DNA from: Elusimicrobia bacterium GWB2_63_22
GTDB lineage: Bacteria > Elusimicrobiota > Elusimicrobia > Elusimicrobiales > UBA9959
Direction: 5' to 3'
Assembly (NCBI GenBank): GCA_001799735.1
Contig: MGUA01000007.1
Location: 91,875 to 155,874 of the forward strand
Length of the DNA stretch: 64,000 nucleotides
Both the position numbers and the translations under genes were made by a program. Shown here in pieces: positions 1 to 8,091 of this stretch. Under the pieces are notes generated by a model, which worked only from the letters and a program-made list of their open reading frames with translations, did not search any database and was not told the DNA's origin. Within the stretch, counting starts at the first letter, position 1. Every line of letters begins with the position of its first letter.

Positions 1-1
1 G

Positions 2-2119
2 CGCCAGACCTACTCCACCGTGGGAACTTACTGCCGTAAGGCTTCTCAGGCTTCTTTCCTGGACCTTTTTAAAAAGGGCCATGTTTACAGCGCCGAGACC
101 CCTACGCTCTGGGACACCACTTTCAAGACCGCCGTGGCCCAGGCCGAATGCGAGGACCGCGAGGTAGCCGGCTTCTTCCACGACATAAAGTTCGGCGTGG
201 AGGGCGGCGGCGAATTTACCATCGCCACCACCCGGCCCGAACTGCTGGCCGCCTGCATAGCCGTGGTGGCCCACCCCGACGACGAACGCTACAAGCCGCT
301 TTTCGGCAAAACGGCGCTGACCCCGCTGTTCAAGGTGCGCGTGCCTATCATGCCCTCCTACCACGCCGACCCGGAGAAGGGCACCGGCATCATGATGATC
401 TGTACTTTCGGCGACATAGCCGACGTGGAATTCTGGCGCCGGGAGCGCCTGCCCATGCGCCAGCTCATCAGTCCCGACGGCCGGCTGCATTCCCTGGAGC
501 ATGTCTCCAAGTTCCTCGACAGCGCCGACCGCGACGCCGCCGCGGCCAACTACGGCCAGCTGGCCGGGCTTTACGCCAAGCAGGCCCGCACCAAGACCGT
601 GGAGCTGCTCAGGGCCGCCGGTTCCCTGGTGGGCGAACCCAGGCCCACCAAGCAGGCCGTGAAGTACTACGAGAAAGGCGACCAGCCGCTGGAGTTCATG
701 CCGGCCCGCCAGTGGTATATCAAAATCCTCGACAACAAGCCCGCCCTGCTCGAGCAGGGCAAGAAAGTGGCCTGGCATCCCGAGTATATGTTCAAGCGCT
801 ACGAGCAGTGGGTGGAAGGCCTGAACCAGGACTGGTGCATCAGCCGCCAGCGCTATTTCGGCGTGCCGTTCCCCGTGTGGTACCCCGTGGACGGCGCCGG
901 CAAAGCGGACTATTCCAAGCCGATACTGGCCTCGGCCGACCGCCTGCCGCTGGACCCGGCCACCGACTGCCCGCCCGGCTATTCCGAGGAGCAGCGCAAT
1001 AAGCCGAACGGCTTCATCGGCGAGCCCGACGTGATGGACACCTGGGCCACCTCTTCGCTCACGCCCATGATCTCCTCCCACTGGGCGGACGACAGGGGCC
1101 GCCACGAGAAGCTCTTCCCGGCCGACCTACGGCCGCAGGCGCACGAGATCATCCGCACCTGGGCTTTCTACACCATCACTAAGTCCTGGATGCACGAGAA
1201 TTCAGTGCCGTGGCACAACGCCGCCATCAGCGGCTGGGTGGTAAGCCCCGATAAGGGCAAGATGAGCAAGTCCAAGGGCAACACCATCACGCCCGAGGGC
1301 CTGCTCGCCACCTATTCCGCCGACGCCCTGCGCTACTGGGCCGGCAAGGCCAAGCTGGGCCAGGACACCATGTACGACGAGAGCGTCTTCAAGGTGGGCA
1401 TGCGCCTGGCTACCAAGCTGTTCAACGCCAGCAAGTTTACCCTGATGCAGATGAACGGCCCGGCCATGGCCGGCGCCCCCGCGCTGACGCCCGCCAGCAT
1501 CACCGAGCCGCTAGACCGCGCCTGGGTGGAGCATCTCAAGAAGCTGACCGACGCGGCGAGGGAAGACTTCGCCAATTACGACTACGCCGCCGTGCTGCTG
1601 TACGTGGAGACCGCCTTCTGGGACTTCTGCGACAATTACCTGGAGCTGGTAAAGAACCGCGCCTACTCCGGTACGCCGGAAGCGGCCCGCTCGGCCTGCG
1701 CCACCCTGGATTGGACGCTCTCCGTGTTCCTGCGGCTGTTCGCGCCTTTCCTGCCTTTCATCACCGAAGAGGTTTGGGGCTGGTCCTACGCGGCCGCCCG
1801 CAACCAGCCTTCGGTGCACAAGGCGCCCTGGCCGGCCGCCGCCGAAATGGCCGCCGTGGGCGGAGATGTGCATGTGATGGATTCCGCCCGCAAGGTGCTG
1901 GAGGCCATCCGCACCAAGAAGGCCGCCGAGAAGCGCAGCGTGAAATGGCCCGTGGCCAAGCTTGTGGTGGAGTGCGGCCCCAAGCGCGCCGCAGCGCTAA
2001 AACTGGCGCTGGAGGACGTGCTGCTGGCCGGTTGCGTGGATAAGGCCGGTTTCTCCCTTAAGGAGAGCGGCTCGGACGACGCCGACCCCGTGGTAACCGT
2101 GGAGCTGGGCGCCGCTTAA
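2..2119 (+). CDS. valS: Valine--tRNA ligase, 5'-truncated by window edge
   Basis: Charges tRNA-Val with valine in the cytoplasm (class I synthetase). The reading frame is open to the first bases of the window, so the N-terminus, including the HIGH motif, lies outside. Visible parts are the CP1 editing domain (start of the translation to about residue 220), the catalytic stretch with DWCISRQRYFG and the signature KMSKSKGN near 1261-1284, followed by the helical anticodon-binding domain. The wording of the N-terminal part (RKASQASFLDLFKKGHVY) resembles the shorter archaeal-like ValRS type rather than the E. coli type; that is a family impression. A strong terminator follows, so the gene ends its transcript here. 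Confidence 0.95.
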   Translation, partial: RQTYSTVGTYCRKASQASFLDLFKKGHVYSAETPTLWDTTFKTAVAQAECEDREVAGFFHDIKFGVEGGGEFTIATTRPELLAACIAVVAHPDDERYKPLFGKTALTPLFKVRVPIMPSYHADPEKGTGIMMICTFGDIADVEFWRRERLPMRQLISPDGRLHSLEHVSKFLDSADRDAAAANYGQLAGLYAKQARTKTVELLRAAGSLVGEPRPTKQAVKYYEKGDQPLEFMPARQWYIKILDNKPALLEQGKKVAWHPEYMFKRYEQWVEGLNQDWCISRQRYFGVPFPVWYPVDGAGKADYSKPILASADRLPLDPATDCPPGYSEEQRNKPNGFIGEPDVMDTWATSSLTPMISSHWADDRGRHEKLFPADLRPQAHEIIRTWAFYTITKSWMHENSVPWHNAAISGWVVSPDKGKMSKSKGNTITPEGLLATYSADALRYWAGKAKLGQDTMYDESVFKVGMRLATKLFNASKFTLMQMNGPAMAGAPALTPASITEPLDRAWVEHLKKLTDAAREDFANYDYAAVLLYVETAFWDFCDNYLELVKNRAYSGTPEAARSACATLDWTLSVFLRLFAPFLPFITEEVWGWSYAAARNQPSVHKAPWPAAAEMAAVGGDVHVMDSARKVLEAIRTKKAAEKRSVKWPVAKLVVECGPKRAAALKLALEDVLLAGCVDKAGFSLKESGSDDADPVVTVELGAA

Positions 2120-2139
2120 GCCGCGCCAGCATAAAAGAG

Positions 2140-2173
2140 AGCCGGCCCCTTCTGGGACCGGCTTCTTTTTTTC
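2140..2173 (+). terminator. Rho-independent terminator after valS
   Basis: A 10-bp stem with one mismatch and a TTCT loop (2140-2163) is followed directly by a T-rich run. It lies 20 nt after the valS stop codon. Confidence 0.9.
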
Positions 2174-2185
2174 TTCGTTTAAAAC

Positions 2186-2261
2186 TGGCGGCCCCTACGG
2201 GATTCGAACCCGTGATCTCTGCCTTGAGAGGGCAGCGTCCTAACCGCTAGACGAAGGGGCC
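2186..2261 (-). tRNA. tRNA-Glu (anticodon CTC)
   Basis: A complete cloverleaf reads on the minus strand: acceptor GGCCCCT paired with AGGGGCC, D-arm with GTCTAGCGGTTAGGAC, anticodon stem CTGCC/GGCAG around loop CTCTCAA, and T-arm GGGTTCGAATCCC. Anticodon CTC reads GAG. The 3' CCA is encoded (complement of 2186-2188), unlike the neighbouring tRNA-Thr. Confidence 0.97.
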
Positions 2262-2309
2262 GTAAGGTGATATTTTAGCAAATACCCCGCGGGACAGGCA
2301 AAAATGATT

Positions 2310-2382
2310 AGCCGACTATCGGATTCGAACCGATGACCTGCTGTTTACAAAACAGCTGCTCTACCAGCTGAGCTAAGTCGGC
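2310..2382 (-). tRNA. tRNA-Thr (anticodon TGT)
   Basis: Minus-strand cloverleaf with acceptor GCCGACT/AGTCGGC, D-arm TAGCTCAGCTGGTAGAGCA, anticodon stem GCTGT/ACAGC around loop TTTGTAA and T-arm GGTTCGAATCC. Anticodon TGT reads ACA. CCA is not encoded. It lies 48 nt upstream of tRNA-Glu on the same strand, so the two may be cotranscribed. Confidence 0.96.
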
Positions 2383-2434
2383 GTCTTAAACACATTATAA
2401 GACTTTTGCCCGCCGGCCCGCCACCGGGAGGGTG

Positions 2435-2471
2435 CGACGGCAGCCCCGCCTCCCGGGACGGGGTGCTGTCG
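2435..2471. other. Strong hairpin between tRNA-Thr and the barstar gene
   Basis: A 13-bp stem with one bulged G (2435-2448 pairs with 2459-2471) lies just past the stop of the minus-strand barstar gene. No U-tract follows on the minus strand. On the plus strand a T-rich stretch begins only about 12 nt later. It may block read-through or protect a 3' end, but it is not a canonical terminator. The rest of the 374-nt stretch after valS is the terminator and the two tRNAs. Confidence 0.5.
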
Positions 2472-2493
2472 TAGTTGGACGCCTTTTTCCTTT

Positions 2494-3036
2494 TTAGGGG
2501 ACGAAAGCGAACTTTATGGTTATAACGCCCTTGCTCCAGTCGCGGGCGTTCCGGCAGGCGAACTCCGCGACTTCGCGCAGGTCTCCGTACAGCTGCCCGT
2601 CGGCGCCGCTGATCCTGGCGGAGTTCCGGACTACGATCAGGATGCTGTTGTTGCGGTGTATGGACGGCAGGTCGCCGAGATAGTCTATCATCGCGTCCCA
2701 GTTCTCCGGTACGCCGGGGAGGCTGAGTTCCTTGGTGGCGTAGGCGAGCAGCGCGGGCTTGGCGGTCATGCGCGCGCCGTCGAGCTGGAACACTTTGTAG
2801 CCGGCGGACTGGGCGTAGCCGGCCAGGAAGTCGGCATAGTTGGGGCTCAGGTCCAGCACGTCGGACGCCAGGGCCCTGTCGGCTTCGGCGTCGGCGGGGG
2901 CCGGGACCCGGGCCGCGGCGACGCTGACGGCGTCAGCGGCCTGCAGCAGGCCGGCGAACGCGCCGCCGTCCTGGGCGGCCTGCGCCGCGCCGGTCATAAA
3001 CATGGAGATAGCGATAACCTTGGATACAATTTTCAT
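2494..3036 (-). CDS. Exported barstar-domain protein
   Basis: 180 residues. Residues 1-20 form a Sec signal peptide (basic start, hydrophobic core, AQA cleavage site). A linker rich in Ala follows, then a barstar (barnase-inhibitor) fold from about residue 80: YKVFQLDGARM, KELSLPGVPENWDAMIDYLGDL, then ILIVVRNS and a C-terminal helix and strand. The pattern LDG...K.L...L.LP...NWDA.IDYL is the barstar-family signature. Classical barstar is cytoplasmic and binds a secreted RNase before export, so an exported copy is unusual. No RNase partner gene is adjacent. A GGAGG Shine-Dalgarno lies somewhat far (about 12 nt) upstream of the start. The family call is firm; the partner and role are unknown. 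Confidence 0.8.
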   Translation of the reverse strand: MKIVSKVIAISMFMTGAAQAAQDGGAFAGLLQAADAVSVAAARVPAPADAEADRALASDVLDLSPNYADFLAGYAQSAGYKVFQLDGARMTAKPALLAYATKELSLPGVPENWDAMIDYLGDLPSIHRNNSILIVVRNSARISGADGQLYGDLREVAEFACRNARDWSKGVITIKFAFVP

Positions 3037-3262
3037 AATAGCAGTAGCCTCCGAATATAATTTAATATATCCCGATACTTTGTGCTAAGTTCCGATAGGT
3101 GGGAGGAAACTTAACGCGCCTTCCGTTGTTATCCTGGAAGGACATCGCAGCCTGCGGGGTCTTGGGAATTTATGGAACCGCCGCTGCTTGTAAGATACGG
3201 AAAACCGTTGCAGTCTTACGTGTTGTACTACTATTATACCAAATTCTCCGGGACGGCATAAT

Positions 3263-3293
3263 TTGGCGGGTACCGGCCGGGCTTTGTTATAAT
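3263..3293 (+). promoter_or_regulatory. Probable sigma-70 promoter for the PfpI gene
   Basis: A perfect TATAAT lies at 3288-3293, with a poor TTGGCG 19 nt upstream. The start codon of the DJ-1/PfpI gene follows 26 nt after the -10. The rest of the 283-nt gap (3037-3319) is AT-richer than its surroundings, and I see no gene in it. Confidence 0.5.
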
Positions 3294-3319
3294 GGCTTTG
3301 AACGGGGGAGAGGGAAGAT

Positions 3320-3826
3320 ATGAAAAAAATAGCCATGCTGATAGCTTTTCAGGGCTTCCGGGACGAAGAATACATAGAACCCAAAAAGATACTGGAGGCC
3401 GCCGGCCATAAGGTCACCACGGTGTCCACCGCGAAGGGCGAGGCCAGGGGCAAGTTCCGCCTGACCGCGCAGGTGGATGCGACCGTGGACGAGATAGCCG
3501 CCGCCGACTACGACGCGCTGACGCTGGTGGGCGGGCCGGGCGCGCTGGAGCACCTCGACACCCCGAGGGTGCATGAGCTGTTCAGGAACGCGGAGGCCCT
3601 GGGGCGGGTTATCGGCTCCATCTGCATCTCGCCGGTGGTGCTCGCGCACGCGGGCCTGCTGAAGGGGAAGAAAGTCACCTGCTGGCCCGACGGCGCGGCC
3701 GAGGTGGCCAAGGGCGGCGGCCGGTATACCGGGGCCGACCTGGAGATAGACGGAAAACTGATCACCGCCAACGGCCCGCTGCCGGCGAAAAAATACGGCC
3801 AGGCGCTGGCCGAGGCTTTAAAATAG
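3320..3826 (+). CDS. DJ-1/PfpI family protein
   Basis: 168 residues, the full length of a single-domain DJ-1/PfpI protein (glyoxalase/deglycase, chaperone or protease-like members). The family features are visible: an acidic residue after the first strand (FRDEEY), the GG turn in LVGGPGALEHL, and the nucleophile-elbow cysteine in IGSICISPVVLAHAG followed by LLKGKKVTCWPDG. The start has a strong SD (GGGGGAGAGGG). The next gene follows after 13 nt and is probably cotranscribed. No signal peptide, so cytoplasmic. Exact activity cannot be read from sequence. Confidence 0.88.
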   Translation: MKKIAMLIAFQGFRDEEYIEPKKILEAAGHKVTTVSTAKGEARGKFRLTAQVDATVDEIAAADYDALTLVGGPGALEHLDTPRVHELFRNAEALGRVIGSICISPVVLAHAGLLKGKKVTCWPDGAAEVAKGGGRYTGADLEIDGKLITANGPLPAKKYGQALAEALK

Positions 3827-3839
3827 GACGGGAGGAAAA

Positions 3840-4457
3840 ATGAAACTATTAACCGCGTTGGTCATGACCGCGCTGCTCGCCGGGAGCGTTTCGGCCCAGG
3901 AGCAGAAGAAGACTGAGGACGCCTGGAAGGCCAGGACGTTCACGGCCGAGGAGCTGAAAAAATACAATGGCAAGGACGGCATGCCGGTCTACGTGGCGGC
4001 CGACGGCATAGTCTACGACCTGTCAAGATCCAAATACTGGAAGACCGGCGGCCACATGAAGATGCACGACGCCGGGAGCGACCTCAGCAAGGACCTGCAT
4101 GAAAGGGCGCCCAAGGGCATACACAAGGACGGCAAAATACTGGAGAAGATGCCCAAAGTCGGCGTGCTGCAGGGCTACGTTAAGCCCGCTACCGCGGACG
4201 AGGGCGCGCCGGAGGAGAAAAAGCCGCTGGCGGCCGTCCACAAGGTGGCGCCGGAAGAACTCGGGCGCGAGGCCGCCTGCCCCGTGACGGGACAGAAACT
4301 GACCGTGGCCGAGGGAACCCCGGCGCTGGACCTTAAGGGAAAGACTTACTACTTCTCCGACGACGTGAGCCTGGGAAAGTTCAAGAAGAACCCGGGCAAA
4401 TACCTGGACGGCCTGAAGGGCAGGGCCAAGGACCTGCTGAAGAAAAAGAAGGGCTGA
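3840..4457 (+). CDS. Exported cytochrome b5-like heme/steroid-binding protein with YHS-like tail
   Basis: 205 residues. Residues 1-19 are a signal peptide (cleavage after VSA). Residues about 33-120 match the cytochrome b5-like heme/steroid-binding fold: TFTAEELKKYNGKDGMPVYV, VYDLSRSKYWKTGGHMKMHDAG, ending GVLQGYV. The second half, from the APEELGREAACPVTGQ segment on, has a YHS-like motif (CPVTGQ...GKTYYFSDDVSLGKFKKNP). This suggests an exported heme or small-ligand carrier with a metal-binding C-terminus. It lies 13 nt after the PfpI gene with SD GGGAGG and is closed by a terminator. The domain calls are good; ligand and role are inferred. Confidence 0.75.
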   Translation: MKLLTALVMTALLAGSVSAQEQKKTEDAWKARTFTAEELKKYNGKDGMPVYVAADGIVYDLSRSKYWKTGGHMKMHDAGSDLSKDLHERAPKGIHKDGKILEKMPKVGVLQGYVKPATADEGAPEEKKPLAAVHKVAPEELGREAACPVTGQKLTVAEGTPALDLKGKTYYFSDDVSLGKFKKNPGKYLDGLKGRAKDLLKKKKG

Positions 4458-4476
4458 GAAAGATCGGCCTTGTAAA

Positions 4477-4514
4477 GAGCCCGGGGGCGCAGCGCGCCGC
4501 CCGGGTTCTTTTTT
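4477..4514 (+). terminator. Rho-independent terminator after the cytochrome b5-like gene
   Basis: The arms GAGCCCGGG and CCCGGGTTC pair around a GC-rich inner loop, followed by TTTTTT. The element lies 20 nt past the stop codon. Confidence 0.85.
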
Positions 4515-4524
4515 GGCAAAAACC

Positions 4525-5319
4525 TTATCTGCCCTTCGACCGGATGCGTTCCAGCGGTATGTCCAGGATGGATCTGCAGACGTGCGCCTGCAGTTCCTCC
4601 GGCAGGGCCGCCCCGGTCTTGACCGGCAGCCCGCCGATGAGAAGAATGGGCCTGGCTTTTTCCGGCAGCTCCTGCAGGGCGGCAGCCAGCTCGCTGGCCG
4701 CTCCGGCCTGGGCCGGCAATGAGATGGAGAGCCCCACGGCTTTGGGCCTTAGTTCTTTTATCAGTCCCAGCACTTCCTGGCACGGCAGGCCCGGCAGCAC
4801 GGTGAACGTTTTAAGCCCCGCCGCCAGCAGGCCAAGCTCCAGGAATTTTAGCCCGAGCGTGTGATAGTTCCCGTCCGCGTTGGCCAGCAGGATGTCCGGA
4901 TCTTTGGACTGCCTGTTCCTGGCGATGTCCGGGTAGTGCAGGAAGATGGCGTTGACCATGTTTTCCGAGAAAGCGCTGAAGCGGTGCTCCGCGGCCACCG
5001 TGATCTCGCCTTTTGCCCAGAGTTCGCCCACTTCATAGAGCGCCGGCTGAATTACGCCCAGCAGCAGGTCCTGGGGCTTTATCCCCATTTCAAAAGCCGC
5101 CCTGACCCAGGCCGCGGGGTCGGAATTTATCCCGCTCCGCACTTCAGCGCGCAGTTTCCTGAAAAAATCCGACAGGGGGCGCAGCTGCTTGACTCCGGCC
5201 GCCGTTTCGGCCACGCCGCTCTTTGCGCAATTCGCGCACAGGCCGTGCGTAAGGTCGAACTTGCCGAACGGCTCCGACTCCCCCATATAACTTTGGCAGT
5301 AGGTGCACCAGCGTATCAT
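4525..5319 (-). CDS. Cobalamin-binding protein with N-terminal zinc-ribbon, last gene of the aro operon
   Basis: 264 residues. The N-terminus has two CxxC pairs (C5/C8, C28/C31), a likely zinc ribbon. Residues about 50-125 look like the four-helix B12-binding cap (EVGELWAKGEITVAAEHRFS). From about residue 140 comes the Rossmann-like B12 domain, in which the usual DxHxxG appears as NYHTLG with His153 as likely lower axial ligand. It then runs LRPKAVGLSISL and ILLIGGLPV, as in corrinoid proteins and light or B12 sensors of the CarH type. No catalytic domain is attached, so a sensor or corrinoid carrier role is inferred. Its ATG overlaps the aroA stop by 4 nt, which ties it to the aromatic operon. 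Confidence 0.75.
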   Translation of the reverse strand: MIRWCTYCQSYMGESEPFGKFDLTHGLCANCAKSGVAETAAGVKQLRPLSDFFRKLRAEVRSGINSDPAAWVRAAFEMGIKPQDLLLGVIQPALYEVGELWAKGEITVAAEHRFSAFSENMVNAIFLHYPDIARNRQSKDPDILLANADGNYHTLGLKFLELGLLAAGLKTFTVLPGLPCQEVLGLIKELRPKAVGLSISLPAQAGAASELAAALQELPEKARPILLIGGLPVKTGAALPEELQAHVCRSILDIPLERIRSKGR

Positions 5320-6575
5320 ATGCCGTCCTTTTGGGCGCCGCGCGGCGGCCAGAGCCGTTTAAAATCCCTGTAGAAGCCGGGGTAGGACTTGTCCACGCAG
5401 CCCGGATTTTTTATTTCCAGGCCCGGGCAGACTGCGGAAGCCGCGGCCGCCGCCATGGCTATGCGGTGGTCGCCGAAAGTTTCCACGGGCGCCTTCAGGG
5501 TGAATTTTTTGGCGCCTGTCACCGTCAGCGTGCCCCTGGCATAGGCCGCTTTAACGCCGAGGGAGGCCAGCAGGGCCAGGGTGCTCTCTATACGGTCGGA
5601 TTCCTTGGCGCGCAGGCTCTCGGCGCCTTTTATGCGGCTCGTGCCGCGCGCGGAGCCGGCCAGCAGGGCCAACAGCGGCACTTCGTCTATCATGGCCGGG
5701 AGGTCTTCCGGGGCGAAGGAGGCGGCCTTAAGGGGAGAGGGGTGCACGACTATCTCCCCGGCGGGTTCGGGGAACGACTCCGCGGCGCTCACTGTTATTT
5801 TAACTCCCATCTTGCGCAGCGCGGCGATAAAACCCAGGCGCGCCGGGTTAAGGCCGCAGCCGGTTATCCTGAGCGGCGTCCGGCCGAGCAGGGCGGCGGC
5901 TATGAACGGCGCGGCGGAGGAGATATCCCCCGGTACCGCTATCGGGCGCGCGGTAAGCGGGCCGGGTTCCACGCCGGAGAGCGGGCCGTTCTTGGTTACG
6001 CGGGCGCCCAGGAGGGCCAGCAGGCGCTCGGTGTGGTCCCGGGTTATGAGGTTTTCTTTTACCTGGGTGCGGCCGGAGGCGTAGAGCCCGGCCAGTAGCA
6101 GCGCGGATTTGACCTGCGCGCTTTCTATCCCGCCTACCCTGCAGCCTTTCAGCCGCGCTGGCTTGATCGCGAAAGGCAGAAAGCCGTTTTTGGTCTTTAT
6201 GCGGGCGCCGAGTTTCTTCAGCGCCGCTTCCGTTGCTCCCATGGGGCGCCGCAGCAGGGAACCGCGGCCGGTTATCTCCGAAGGGAAATCCTGCCCGGCC
6301 AGTATGCCGGCCAGCAGGCGGGCCAGGGCGCCGGATTCTCCGGCGTCCAGCGGCCCTGCCGGTCTTATAAGGCCTTTCAGGCCGCGCCCTTCCACTACTA
6401 TGGCGCCGCCCTCGCGGCAAAGCCGGACTCCGAGAGCTTCCAGGCAGCGCAGCGCGGCCGCGGTGTCTTCACAGTACAGGGGGTTCTCTATGCGCGTGCT
6501 GCCGGCGGCTATGGCCGCCAACAGCAGCGCCCTTATGGTTATGGATTTGTCCGGCGGCGGGGAGAAAGACTTCAT
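5316..6575 (-). CDS. aroA: 3-phosphoshikimate 1-carboxyvinyltransferase (EPSP synthase)
   Basis: 419 residues, the usual length. Joins shikimate-3-phosphate and PEP in step six of the shikimate pathway. Family motifs seen: N-terminal PPDKSITIRALLLAAIAAG, TGRGSLLRRPMG, the domain-linking DISSAAPFIAAALL, ESLRAKESDRI and the late FGDHRIAMAAA. It overlaps aroQ (upstream) and the B12-binding gene (downstream) by 4 nt each, so translation is probably coupled. Confidence 0.97.
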   Translation of the reverse strand: MKSFSPPPDKSITIRALLLAAIAAGSTRIENPLYCEDTAAALRCLEALGVRLCREGGAIVVEGRGLKGLIRPAGPLDAGESGALARLLAGILAGQDFPSEITGRGSLLRRPMGATEAALKKLGARIKTKNGFLPFAIKPARLKGCRVGGIESAQVKSALLLAGLYASGRTQVKENLITRDHTERLLALLGARVTKNGPLSGVEPGPLTARPIAVPGDISSAAPFIAAALLGRTPLRITGCGLNPARLGFIAALRKMGVKITVSAAESFPEPAGEIVVHPSPLKAASFAPEDLPAMIDEVPLLALLAGSARGTSRIKGAESLRAKESDRIESTLALLASLGVKAAYARGTLTVTGAKKFTLKAPVETFGDHRIAMAAAAASAVCPGLEIKNPGCVDKSYPGFYRDFKRLWPPRGAQKDGI

Positions 6576-7006
6576 TTGAGCTTTATCGAGGCGCAGTAGT
6601 CCAGCGCCTTCAGGTAGGACCCGGCTCCCCCTCCCTTAAGCTGGGCGAGGCAGACGGGTTTTATAACGGAGACCCGCCGGAAAGGTTCGCGTTTTGAGAT
6701 GTCGCTGAGATGCACTTCCACGGCGGGCAGCCCCAGGGCTTCTATGGCGTCGCGGATGGCGTAGCTGTAATGGGTGTAGGCCGCCGGGTTGATAACAAGC
6801 GCGTCGGCCCAGCCGGCGTTGGCCGTGAGCAGGTCTATGATGCCGCCTTCGGAGTTGCTCTGGAAAATGCGGGTCTTGAAGCCGAGTTTGCCCGCGCGCC
6901 CCTTTATGGCCGCGTTGAGTTGCGGCAGGGTCTGGCTGCCGTAAATTTCCGGGGAGCGCCGGCCTAGCAGGTGCAGGTTGGGGCCGTGGATGACGAGGAT
7001 ATTCAC
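6572..7006 (-). CDS. aroQ: 3-dehydroquinate dehydratase, type II
   Basis: 144 residues, typical for the small dodecameric type II enzyme of step three. Motifs: N-terminal VIHGPNLHLLGRRSPEIYG, the QSNSEGGIIDLL loop, VINPAAYTHYSYAIRDA with the catalytic His, and VEVHLSDISKREPFRR. It begins with GTG inside a GTGA overlap with aroB and overlaps aroA at its own end. Confidence 0.97.
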   Translation of the reverse strand: MNILVIHGPNLHLLGRRSPEIYGSQTLPQLNAAIKGRAGKLGFKTRIFQSNSEGGIIDLLTANAGWADALVINPAAYTHYSYAIRDAIEALGLPAVEVHLSDISKREPFRRVSVIKPVCLAQLKGGGAGSYLKALDYCASIKLK

Positions 7007-8091
7007 TTGAGGGCTCCTTCGAAGGCTTTCCTGAGCAGCGGGGCGTCCAGGTCCTCGGCGGGGCAGAGGCGGCCCGGGCCAGCCGCCAGCACAAAGCGGT
7101 TGTCCGCGCCGCGCGCCTTTTTGTCGCGCGAGACCAGGGTGAGGAAATGCCTGAAATCCCTGCGCACCGCCGCGGGCCGCAGGCGCAGGGCGTCTATCAT
7201 GGCGTTCATGCGGTTGAAATCCGCCCTCTTGAGAATGCCGGTCTCCAGCGAGGCGATCAGCGCGAAGCGGATGCCGCGGGCCACGGCCTCGCCGTGCGGC
7301 AGGGCGCCGCCGGACATGGCCTCGAAAGCGTGCCCGGCGGTGTGGCCGAAATTAAGAGACTCTCTCACGCCCCGCTCGTCGCGCTCGTCCTTGGCCACCA
7401 GCTTAAGCTTGTAGGCGGCGCAGGCGCTGACGCAGGCGGTGAGGGCGGAGCGGTCCGCGGCCAGCACCTTCTGCAGGTTGCGGCCCACGGTGCGGAAAAG
7501 TTCGCCCGGGCCGATCATCGCGTACTTCACCAGCTCGCCGGCGCCGGAGCGCAGTTCGGCGTGGGGCAGGGAGTCCAGGAAAGCGGTGTCGCAGACGGCC
7601 AGCGCCGGCTGGTGGAAGGTGCCGGCTATGTTCTTGGCCCCGCCCAGGTTAACGGCGGTCTTGCCGCCCAACCCCGCGTCTATCTGCGCGAGGAAGGTGG
7701 TGGGGACGCTGACCCAGTTTATGCCGCGCATGTAGATGGAGGCGGTAAAACCGGCCAGGTCGGTCACGGCGCCGCCGCCGGCCGCTATGACCAGCGAGCT
7801 GCGCGAGAAGCCGTGGTCGAACAGGAAGGAGGCCAGCCGGCCCGCTTCTTCCAGGGTCTTGGCCTTTTCCGACGGCGGCAGCCAGAAATAGTGGTGGTGC
7901 CTGTTGCCTTCCGGGAAAAGGGCCAGCGCCCTGGCGCGCAGGCTGGGCGGGGCGTCCGAGCCGGTAACCAGGCAGACCTTGTCGGCGTTCTTGAAAATTT
8001 CCGGGAACAGGGCCGGGATACTCTCCATGTTGCGGCCCAGGGCCGCCTTAACGGTTCCCGAGCTGTGGGTTTTAAAGCTGAAGGTTTTCAT
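7003..8091 (-). CDS. aroB: 3-dehydroquinate synthase
   Basis: 362 residues. NAD- and metal-dependent cyclase of step two. Motifs: GGGAVTDLAGFTASIYMRGI (nucleotide site), VPTTFLAQIDAGLGGKTAVN, and the metal ligands in ESLNFGHTAGHAFEA and LPHGEAVARGI. The frame is open for 84 codons upstream, but the ATG at 8091 forms an ATGA overlap with the aroK stop and begins the family-like N-terminus (MKTFSFKTHSSG), so this start is chosen. Confidence 0.96.
   Translation of the reverse strand: MKTFSFKTHSSGTVKAALGRNMESIPALFPEIFKNADKVCLVTGSDAPPSLRARALALFPEGNRHHHYFWLPPSEKAKTLEEAGRLASFLFDHGFSRSSLVIAAGGGAVTDLAGFTASIYMRGINWVSVPTTFLAQIDAGLGGKTAVNLGGAKNIAGTFHQPALAVCDTAFLDSLPHAELRSGAGELVKYAMIGPGELFRTVGRNLQKVLAADRSALTACVSACAAYKLKLVAKDERDERGVRESLNFGHTAGHAFEAMSGGALPHGEAVARGIRFALIASLETGILKRADFNRMNAMIDALRLRPAAVRRDFRHFLTLVSRDKKARGADNRFVLAAGPGRLCPAEDLDAPLLRKAFEGALK

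Noticed and set aside
3099..3323. A 74-codon frame upstream of the PfpI gene
   Set aside because: No SD, no motif; it covers the promoter region and overlaps the PfpI start.
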